Assembly: GCF_023101765.2 (NCBI RefSeq)
Contig: NC_064234.1
Coordinates: 1,674,001 to 1,738,000, forward strand
Source: Spodoptera frugiperda
Taxonomy: Eukaryota; Arthropoda; Insecta; Lepidoptera; Noctuidae
DNA: 64,000 nt
Direction: 5' to 3'
Shown here: in pieces, positions 56,220 through 64,000 of the stretch
How the letters are laid out: every line of letters starts with the position of its first letter
Numbering within the stretch: position 1 is the first letter of the stretch
Notes under the pieces: model-generated
Told to the model about the DNA's origin: nothing
Seen by the model: the letters and a program-made list of their open reading frames with translations, nothing else
Database searches by the model: none
Position numbers and translations under genes: made by a program

Positions 56220-56855
56220 TTAATCAGAGGTATCTAATGAGTCAGTTAATTCACATCCCATGTCGGGACTGACAATTCGCATATTATCATGAGAAACATA
56301 CAACTCATTACCAGTTTTATGAACTCTTACTGTGTATCTATCGTTATCATGTATCTCTGTAATGACGCATGGACCTCGAAACTTACTGTCAAGTTTGTTA
56401 ATTGCTCGCGGATTTTGTCGAATCAAAACAGTATCACCGACCTTAAAGGGAACAATTTTAGCCTTAGTTTTATCATAATTAGCTTTTTGAGTTTGAGCAA
56501 GCTCGTCCATCCTGAGCTTTGATTCTTCACGGCATGCATCGAGGTCCAAACGTTTGACATCATTTAGTAAGGCTGATATAGCGGGAGGAGACTGATCACA
56601 GCCCATAAGAAGTTGGAAAGGAGTACGGCCTGTACTTTTACTGAATGTGCTATTAATTGCCAACTGTACTTCGCCAACAGCATCCTTCCAACTTCTCTTG
56701 GATGTATTCTCTACAATTGTAAAGCAGTTTGTCAAAACCTTCATCATTCGCTCCACTTGCCCGTTTGCGCGGCTTACACCACTAGCTATGAAATGTAACT
56801 CTATAGACCAATGTTCACAGAAACTTGAAAATTCTCTTCCGGTGTAGGACAACAC
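56220..56855 (-). pseudogene. Integrase C-terminal part of Gypsy pol, cut off by an upstream stop
   Basis: Follows the TGA at 56856-56858 in the same frame. It encodes the end of the catalytic core, with the third acidic residue in SRANGQVERMM. The C-terminal domain follows (PFKVGDTVLIRQNP, LDSKFRGPCVITEIHDNDRY). The first codon is GTG, not ATG, so there is no sensible independent start; it is a continuation of pol. Confidence 0.85.
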
Positions 56856-58817
56856 TCAAGCAGCCTGATCACAAACAATCCGTTTAGGAGTACCAAAAGT
56901 GTAAATCAATTCTTTCAAACAATTAACGGTCGCTGCTGCAGTCAAATTAGTAACAGGTTTTATAAAAACGAACTTTGTAAATGCGTCTATAAAGACAACA
57001 GCGTATTGTTTGGTAGGCTTATTACCACTCAATTTGCCAGTCGTATCCATGTGAATGGTATGGAATGGCGTCGGAGGTTTATCTATTGGGTGTAGAGTAA
57101 TTTGTCGGGAACCAGATTGACTTTTATTAATTTTGCAAGTCAGACAATTGTCAACATACTTTCGAGTGCATTTGGACATATTGGGAAACCAAAACTGCTC
57201 TCTAATTTTTTCAAGGGTCTTTTCCCAGCCGAAGTGCTTAAGAGAATCATGATAAATTTGTATTATATGCCATCGATAGCTTTTTGGAACAAATAGACGT
57301 TTTTTAATTTTATTACCGATGGAAATGACACGATACAGCAGACCACCTTGTATTTCATAACTGGATGCTACATTTTTATCAATACTGCCTTGTTGGATAG
57401 ACTCGATAATAGTTTTGGTTTCAGGGTCATTATTTTGTTCTACTTCTAACCATTCACTATAATTTTGAACATTGCTTATATTGACAGTTGTCGGATTGCG
57501 GCTCAAATAATCTACGTGGGGAATACGTTCTCCCTTACGATATTCTATTGTAAAATCGAAAGATTGAAGGTATGCCCACCATCTATGCACACGGGGTAAT
57601 AATTCTTTCTTGTTACGTGAGGCCTTCAGAGAGTTACAATCTGTAACGACCTTGAATGGCCTGCCGAGTAAATAATGACGGAAATGCTTAATGGATCTAA
57701 CTACGGCTAGCGTTTCCAACTCGTAAGAGTGGTAACGACTTTCAGTATCAGTGGTGCGCATACTAAAATACTCTACGACTTTCATCTGATCATTATGTTT
57801 TTGAAAAAGGATACCTCCGAGCCCCGCGGAACTGGCATCTGTGTGAAGTTCTACAGATTTGGTAGGATCAAATAGAGTCAGCACAGGTTCGGAAGCTAGG
57901 TACTCAAGAATTTTATTTCTAGCAGCTTCATGCTCAGATGTCCAGTTCCACTTGACACTACTACGAGTCAGGTTATATAGCGGAATCATTATCAAAGAAA
58001 AATTTGGTATAAATTTCCGGAAATAACTCGCTAATCCACAAAACTGCCGAACGTGTTTGACAGTTGTTGGGATGGGAGCACTTAGAAGAGCGTGAACTTT
58101 ACCCGGACTTGGCTTAACTTGACCGTTAGAGACAATTCTACCTAAATATTCAATCTCATTTTGCAGAAACTTGCATTTCTTAACATTAAGGGAAAAACCG
58201 GTTTTTTGAAGGGCATCTAGAACTACCTTTAAACGCTCGATACCTTGATCAACTGTTTCTGAATAGATAACTACGTCATCAATATAAATTAAAACAAAAT
58301 CGTCAACAAATTGTTTAAGTGCTGTATTGATGGCCCTTTGGAAAACGGAAGGTGCATTACAAAGCCCAAATGGCATGCGTAGAAATTCATATTGCCCGTC
58401 AGGAGTGACGAAGGCAGTTTTTTCAATTGAGTCCTTAGCTATTGGAATTTGGTGGAAACCTGCCGCCATATCTAGTACGGAAAAGTATTTAGCTCCCGAT
58501 AATTTACTAATATGGTCGTCAATAATGGGAAGTGGAAAGTGATCACGGACAGTGTTGCTATTTAATTCTCTGTAGTCAACACACATTCTGTCGCTACCAT
58601 CCTTTTTTCGCACTAGTAATATGGGACTCGCAAAGGGCGAATTACTATCTCGAATGATGTTATTATCTTTTAGATCTTTAATCAACTTCTTGACATGATC
58701 ACGTTCAGCTGGAGCCAATCTATAGGGCCTTCTCTGAACTATTTTTTCTGGGTTCTTTAAACGAATAGACAGTTCGCCTGTAGTTACTTGCGAAACTGCA
58801 TTGCCAGACGTGAACAT
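56856..58817 (-). CDS. pol: Gypsy pol: reverse transcriptase, RNase H, integrase N-terminal part (interrupted)
   Basis: 653 codons. RT motifs: VDYRELNSNT, FSVLDMAAGFHQIP, MPFGLCNAPSVFQ and the catalytic YIDDVVIYS (about residue 179). RNase H: LHTDASSAGLGGILFQ and ETLAVVRSIKHFRHYL. The integrase HHCC zinc finger spans H-YHDSLKHFGWEKT to CLTC. The core begins with Asp in HMDTTG and Asp in VCDQAA, and a TGA follows directly. The frame starts within the last 34 nt of gag, in -1 relative to it, consistent with ribosomal frameshifting; the exact slip site was not identified. Confidence 0.9.
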   Translation of the reverse strand: MFTSGNAVSQVTTGELSIRLKNPEKIVQRRPYRLAPAERDHVKKLIKDLKDNNIIRDSNSPFASPILLVRKKDGSDRMCVDYRELNSNTVRDHFPLPIIDDHISKLSGAKYFSVLDMAAGFHQIPIAKDSIEKTAFVTPDGQYEFLRMPFGLCNAPSVFQRAINTALKQFVDDFVLIYIDDVVIYSETVDQGIERLKVVLDALQKTGFSLNVKKCKFLQNEIEYLGRIVSNGQVKPSPGKVHALLSAPIPTTVKHVRQFCGLASYFRKFIPNFSLIMIPLYNLTRSSVKWNWTSEHEAARNKILEYLASEPVLTLFDPTKSVELHTDASSAGLGGILFQKHNDQMKVVEYFSMRTTDTESRYHSYELETLAVVRSIKHFRHYLLGRPFKVVTDCNSLKASRNKKELLPRVHRWWAYLQSFDFTIEYRKGERIPHVDYLSRNPTTVNISNVQNYSEWLEVEQNNDPETKTIIESIQQGSIDKNVASSYEIQGGLLYRVISIGNKIKKRLFVPKSYRWHIIQIYHDSLKHFGWEKTLEKIREQFWFPNMSKCTRKYVDNCLTCKINKSQSGSRQITLHPIDKPPTPFHTIHMDTTGKLSGNKPTKQYAVVFIDAFTKFVFIKPVTNLTAAATVNCLKELIYTFGTPKRIVCDQAA

Positions 58818-60430
58818 TTCAGAATAAGATTGTAATAAATTATGTAACTGAATTTTAATTTCGGACTTATATCAGGGTTAACATCAACCATGTCAAGATC
58901 AAATTCCTTTTGAATACAGTTAATATTGTAAGAATTACGACAGACTTTAACGAAATCCTTTGAAAAAGTGACCTGAATTCCCCGGATATCAAAAAGATTT
59001 TGACCAAGTAAAACATCATACTGTATGTATCTGTCGGGAACTAGAACAAATTCCAATTCAATATTGAGGCCATCAATACACACCATACATAATTTTGTAC
59101 GTGATGAACGAAAAGAATTGTCTCCAACGCCTCGCAAAATAAGACTTTTATATATGATCCTACCCTTAATAGAATTGCCTATACTTTCGCGCATAAGAGA
59201 GCATTCCGCACCACTGTCTATCAGGCACGAATAATCGCGGTTTTCGATTTTGATTGAGTGCAAGTTTTTATTACTCAAAACTAAACTATTTACGTGAGAC
59301 AACTTTTCATCTTTCGCGTTCTTATTCAAGCGTTGAAAACAGTTTTCAAAAGTATGCCCCCTTCTATTACAAAATGTACAGGTGTTATTTTTAAGGGGCT
59401 TTGATTCAGCAGGTTTGGAACTGTCAGAAGTAGAAGCTGAATTCTTTTGAGGACCGCGATTAGTTGAGCCTGAGCGACAATCTTTCTGTAAGTGACCTAA
59501 TTTGTGACATTTGTGACAACGCCTAGATGCTATATCTGAACTAGGAACGTTTTTAAAACGCTTAGATGGAATAGTGTGATCAGACTCTTTCCCAGGCCGT
59601 TTACGCTTATATGAATTAAGACTTTGAATTAGCTGTGGCAAACTTTTTGGTGTAAGTCGAAGCAAATCAGAGCGAATACGGAAGTCAGACATACCCGAAA
59701 TAACTGCTTCGACGAGGCGTTGCTCAGTCATCTCCACGCCAATCGCCTTCTTTGCCAACTCCCATTTTCGAGTTGCGTACTCAGCTAGGCTACTGGCTTG
59801 CTCACTGGTGTATTCCATGAACTGCGTTAGGTCATCGTAGTAACGGGCTTCATCTGCAAATGTTTCAATTAAACCTATTTTAAGTTCAGTCCAGCTAGTT
59901 AAAGATGAATAATTGCGACGTGCCCACTCAGCGGCTCGTCCGCGCAAATTTTTCCGAGTTAGATTAAGGATTTCTCGGTCAGTAAGCTCATATTCGGTTT
60001 TAAGCTCTTCAATGTTTCGGCACCAAACTTGTACAGTATCGGTCCGATCATCGGGATCAAATGCAGGTACATAAATATGTTCAAGACTTCGCATCCGCGG
60101 GGTAGGCCGCACATTTGGTCGATTGAAGGCCTGTGCGGTGGTACGGATTAATTGCGTCATCATTTCCTGCATCATATTTTGCATATAATTAATAGGTACA
60201 AATTCTACTGTCCTTGTGTCACGACCATCCGTTGATCCGCCAGGAACAGTACCGCCGTTAACTTGAGACGCATTTCTATGGCCAGTCGAATTATGCGGTA
60301 CTTCTTGGCCCAAAATTGGTGATGAGCACCCGGAGGTAGTCCGCCTTTGAAACACCGGCGGTGGTGGCGTAGCATTTGACACGCCATGGGGCAGCTCAGC
60401 GTCGGCCATTGCAGATTCATCAACGTTCAT
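58784..60430 (-). CDS. gag: Gypsy gag with two zinc knuckles and an aspartic protease
   Basis: I start at the ATG at 60430 (MNVDESAMADAELP). The frame is open further up to an ATG at 60517, but that lies inside the 5' LTR. 548 residues. Capsid-like helices are followed by a basic stretch (KRKRPGKES), two CCHC knuckles, CHKCHKLGHLQKDC and CTFCNRRGHTFENC, and a retropepsin active site, CLIDSGAECSLM. Protease is in the gag frame and RT in the overlapping -1 frame. Packages element RNA and cleaves the polyprotein. Confidence 0.88.
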   Translation of the reverse strand: MNVDESAMADAELPHGVSNATPPPPVFQRRTTSGCSSPILGQEVPHNSTGHRNASQVNGGTVPGGSTDGRDTRTVEFVPINYMQNMMQEMMTQLIRTTAQAFNRPNVRPTPRMRSLEHIYVPAFDPDDRTDTVQVWCRNIEELKTEYELTDREILNLTRKNLRGRAAEWARRNYSSLTSWTELKIGLIETFADEARYYDDLTQFMEYTSEQASSLAEYATRKWELAKKAIGVEMTEQRLVEAVISGMSDFRIRSDLLRLTPKSLPQLIQSLNSYKRKRPGKESDHTIPSKRFKNVPSSDIASRRCHKCHKLGHLQKDCRSGSTNRGPQKNSASTSDSSKPAESKPLKNNTCTFCNRRGHTFENCFQRLNKNAKDEKLSHVNSLVLSNKNLHSIKIENRDYSCLIDSGAECSLMRESIGNSIKGRIIYKSLILRGVGDNSFRSSRTKLCMVCIDGLNIELEFVLVPDRYIQYDVLLGQNLFDIRGIQVTFSKDFVKVCRNSYNINCIQKEFDLDMVDVNPDISPKLKFSYIIYYNLILKCSRLAMQFRK

Positions 60431-60492
60431 CTTGAAAGACCTGAAATCAATAATTCGTAGGCGTAGTTTATGTTTTCCTATCCCACTTCTGA

Positions 60493-60929
60493 TGTGGGAG
60501 AAATTAGTAATAAACAACAGTAAAAAGACAATTTAAATATTCATAACAATTTATTAAGTGAATTTACCAAAATAAGCATATTTACTAATCACTACGAATA
60601 ATTAGACAGATATTCTAAAATACAGTAATACAGACAGATATTCATAAAGCATAAAATGATTATAGCATCACATCGAGATAAATAAGCAACGTAACAGCAT
60701 TTTCACAATATAAATGAACAGTATTACCTGACAGTTCAGAGCACCGTTGTGCCGTGTCCGCAGTCGAACAACTTCTGATCCGTCGACAAGTGTGCGCCCC
60801 ACTTTCCTACTACGATTCGGTAGTAAGTGGGGGTAGCAAGAAGTCAAATGCAATACTTTCATAAAACGGAAGTTGATTAAAAAAATACATTAAACAATTT
60901 AAAATCTTAAAAATGTCTTCACTCTCACA
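60493..60929 (-). repeat. 5' LTR of the Gypsy element
   Basis: 437 bp, paired with 55329-55765. The element's transcription on minus would begin in this copy. Downstream on minus, tcagaagtgggat lies where a primer-binding site is expected; the priming tRNA was not assigned. Confidence 0.93.
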
Positions 60930-61275
60930 GATAAATAACTAGTTACTTAAATAACCACATCCAAATCCTTTTTTTCAACGTCCTTGTAAATAACCATACA
61001 CGTAGGTACTTGAGTTATAAAAGAGGTTTATGTACTATACATTGAATCTGTTTACATTTGGCCATCTGGATACATCTGGCCAAAAATATGATTAATAAAA
61101 ATGCTATCTGTCAAAATAATCAACCAAAGGTTATAACAACTACCTGATTATTACCTAAATTTTAACTTGAAATTAAATTTTTGTGTTGTAAATAACAACG
61201 TACATAGTACAGGCAACCCATTCCTATAATGCAATATAATTGAAATTATAATACAAAACAGTAAAATATAAAATA
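60930..61275. promoter_or_regulatory. Promoter region of the Cys-rich gene
   Basis: 346 bp of AT-rich DNA between the Gypsy LTR and the ATG. Two TGGCCA-type motifs occur at 61061-61083 (tttggccatctgg, catctggccaaaa). No TATA box at a clear place. The LTR inserted next to this promoter may affect it. Confidence 0.35.
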
Positions 61276-63967
61276 ATGGCAGTTAAAAATGCAATGTTTC
61301 TATTTGAGGTAGTGGTGGAAAGTATTAAACCTTTGATAGAAAGTAGTAGGTTCTTAGTTCTAAAGGGTGATTTTGCAAATATATTCTCACTCGAACTGAA
61401 AGATCCGAAGCAAATGCATATAGTGATGCCGGAACCACTTCCTCTACCACCAGAGCCGGTTGGAAAAAAAGGCAAAAAGAAAAAGAAACCTAAACCGAAA
61501 AAACCAAAAAAGGGCAAGAAAGGTAAAAAGGGTGTAATTGAATTACCACCACCGGAACCAGCCATACAGGTAGGGCAGTCTGTTTTGTTTACCAGTACTG
61601 CAGAGATATTAATACAGAATATGAAGAAATCTCCTTTGGAAATATCTTTGTGGAGTAAAGACGAAAATTTAACCTTTATCGGCACAACTCGTATAAATTG
61701 GGATCCCATATTTATACAATATTTAGAAAAGATCGTGAATTGTCAAGAACCTCCCCCTGTGACTTTGAAAGAAGAATACAACATATTTGAAGAAGGTAGA
61801 GCAAAACTTTTGGCAAAGATAACCATTCAAGTGAAATTGTCACACTTGAACGAAAAAGTTACAACTGCATTCCGAACATTGTCGGAAGACCCAAATGTTA
61901 AAAAATGTCTCTACACTGGAGTTAATTCCAAAACAACATCTTTTATGTGCACCTTGAAAACGTCAGAAGACCTTTATATAGAAAATAGTGGTAAGGTAGA
62001 AAGTCAGTTTATAGTAGACAAACCGAAACCTACAAAAGTTAATTATGCTGATTTCAAAAATGCTCCCGGAGCTAATCTTGCTTTCTTCGACGAGAAAGAT
62101 TACTGTTGTCTTGGTCATGAGGATAAACCTCCTGAATCCAAATATAAATCTCCCGAGACTTGTCCTGACATTGATTTCATAATCGATTATGTGAGAAAGA
62201 TCATTGTATCTTGCAATGATAATATGAGAATGTTAACACCTCGCCCTACAATAAGGCCGCGGGTGAAAGCGACAGACATTGACAGATTTTGTTATTGTCG
62301 AGAAACAAGGTGGCCTGAGGGAACATTCGCTGAACGATTTAAAAATGAGGTACAAACTACTCCGTGCCCCATTTGTATTGATAGTGGTAAAAAGCCTAAG
62401 ATTGCCCATGGCGGTACGTTTGATATTGCTAATATTCGAGGTCCGTGCGGTAAACCAGAATGCAGAATTGCGAGGGATATAAGGGCTTACATTGAAAACC
62501 TTGTTGACGAGGACAATGCAGAATTTAATCTCGATGATCTTATAGGGCCCTGTGGTAGTAAGAAATGTACATTAGTGTCACAGATTCAAGACTTTTTGCG
62601 GCATGAAGGTATCTTTACGCACGGAGCAACGCTCGAAGGAACATCTACACAGTGCGCTTGTGTAGAAAAAATGAAACAATCACTTACTAAAAGATCATCA
62701 TGTGAATCCATTTGTAGTAAGGATTGTCAAAATAATTCAAGTGATGGAAGTATATGTGATGGAGAAGGCTGTCCTTTCAACAAAACTGATAAAAAAGTAT
62801 ATGACGTATATTATTTTACAGTCGAATATGATTTCGAACGTCAGGCTAACAAAAGTCCTGACACTAAAAGCACTGATGGCAATGAGTCTGACAAATCTGA
62901 TAAATCGTCTAAGTCGAAATATAAATTTTGTGGTCCGGAATGTCCAAGTAGAAAAGATTCTCTCGATAAAATTACCTGCTCTAAATCAGCATGCTTAACC
63001 GGTAATGAACAAAATGACGAACCAGCAGCTTCACGTTGCACCTTACCAGTATGTACTCATGTACGTGAATTTCCTCCCAGTCCAGCAGACAGTAACATAG
63101 AAATGAAATTTAATGAACTTCATAATCCTTGTTGCGTAAAGTCTTGCGATGTAGTCGACAGAATAAAGGAATTTATTGCTGAAGGGATGGCAAGGAAGTC
63201 AACTAGTGGACCATGCGTTGTGGGAGATGAAGCAGATCGTGAGTCAGACCCTTGCTATTGTGACTGTGTTTGTACATTCAAGTTTTCAAATAAAACTACT
63301 TATTGTACGGTTTGTGGAGGATACGAGTGTCTAGGAGATGATATGCGAGATCAACCAGATTATATTAAACCTCACCCATGTCCAGTGTATCACAAGTTAT
63401 ACGACAAGAAGTATATAAAAGTTCCGAACCCCTGGCCTGAAGATGACAAGAAGGAGACACAGAGTTCTAAGAGTTCCAAGGGTGGGTCAAGGTCGGGAGA
63501 AAAACTGGGCACTAAAGGAGCTGCCGCGTCGAAAGCTGCAAAAGGAGTAGTTGATAAAAAGGCTGTACCCGATAAAAAAACAGGGCCGATAAAAAAAGAA
63601 GCAAGCGAAGAAAAAATCAAGAAAATGTCAAAGGAATCGGAGGAAGATCTGAGACTGAGGAAAGAAGATAAAAAGAAAAAGGCACCAAAAGATTCATTTC
63701 GAAAAAAAATTGAGAAGAAGAAAGTTTCCAAAAGTTCGGTGTCTGGGATACGTGCGTATTACAATTATTGAAATGTTGATTTATGTGAAATCCCGATATC
63801 AAGGTAATCATGAATATTATCTTACAGCTGGTCAAGTGGTTGTTAAAAAAGAAAGAAAACGTTTCTATCACTATCCTCCAGTGCCAAAACACATGGGATG
63901 GAATTGGGAGGCCGAAGACATACCTGGGATGAAAGTAAGACGTTTGTTGACTACATTTAAAAAATAA
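61276..63967 (+). CDS. Unrecognised Cys-rich, Lys-rich insect protein (2 exons)
   Basis: Exons 61276-63751 and 63828-63967 give 871 residues. The 76-bp intron (GTGCGT...TTACAG, phase 1) is inferred because the first frame stops just after the donor, and a well-formed frame ending KHMGWNWEAEDIPGMKVRRL continues behind the acceptor. Layout: N-terminal beta-rich segment (1-60); a Lys/Pro/Gly tract, KKGKKKKKPKPKKPKKGKKG (about 64-83); a possible C2-like segment (95-200); and a Cys-rich body. The body has three copies of PC-x4-C-x2-V/A-x3-I-x2-F/Y at C391, C426 and C619. The last 140 residues are Lys/Ser-rich. No signal peptide or membrane helix. It may belong to an insect-only uncharacterised family (DUF4776 came to mind, unverified). 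Function unknown. Confidence 0.8.
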
Positions 63968-64000
63968 GAACTTAATTATATTATTTATTTTTACGTTGTT

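Larger units (their letters stand above)
55329..60929 (-). mobile_element. Ty3/Gypsy LTR retrotransposon, nearly complete
   Basis: Two 437-bp LTRs (55329-55765, 60493-60929) bound the element, each TGTGGGAG...CTCACA on plus. Flanks carry GATA on both sides (55325-28, 60930-33), a 4-bp target duplication. I saw one LTR difference (ttactc / ttcactc near 55755), so the insertion is young. Gene order on minus is gag with protease, then RT, RNase H and integrase. No envelope frame follows integrase. Pol carries one in-frame stop, so this copy is probably not autonomous. Confidence 0.93.

Overview
This window looks like nuclear DNA of a lepidopteran insect (moth or butterfly). The genes are split by many introns with canonical GT/AG junctions. 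The spacers are AT-rich and full of insect-type mobile DNA: tRNA-like SINEs, short inverted-repeat elements, a Ty3/Gypsy LTR element and a non-LTR element with a restriction-like endonuclease. Nothing bacterial is present. Gene names come from my reading of translated exons against remembered families; no database search was run.

Layout. (1) 121-8600, minus: 14 exons of the histone chaperone HIRA, running off the left edge. Its sixth coding exon is preceded by a 2.1-kb tandem array (4196-6287) made of 30 units of 88 or 44 bp that copy part of that exon. (2) 9072-25681, plus: TMEM107, a small four-helix protein of the ciliary transition zone. It has three exons over 16.6 kb and is head-to-head with HIRA. 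(3) 25746-35669, plus: an SLC2/GLUT sugar transporter of 11 exons. Its nearest first exon lies only 64 nt after the TMEM107 stop codon, and further candidate first exons sit inside TMEM107 introns. (4) 36590-39752: an R4/Dong-like retrotransposon with a long open RT-endonuclease frame and an inverted 5' end. (5) 44054-45959 and 49027-52155, minus: two tandem SLC25A35-like mitochondrial carriers with different intron positions. (6) 54004-55288: a SINE split by two later insertions. (7) 55329-60929: a nearly complete Gypsy element on the minus strand with 437-bp LTRs and one in-frame stop in integrase. (8) 61276-63967, plus: an unrecognised cysteine-rich, lysine-rich protein in two exons.

The conserved genes do not form a pathway: chromatin assembly, cilium, sugar uptake and mitochondrial transport simply adjoin. 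The closest physical links are the shared HIRA/TMEM107 promoter region and the interleaving of TMEM107 with the 5' end of the sugar transporter. I found no clearly new multi-gene system. The best leads are the exon-derived array in HIRA, the TMEM107/transporter interleaving with an RFX-like X-box in TMEM107 intron 1, a paired heat-shock-type motif in the transporter's last intron, and a CACATG array in the Gypsy element.
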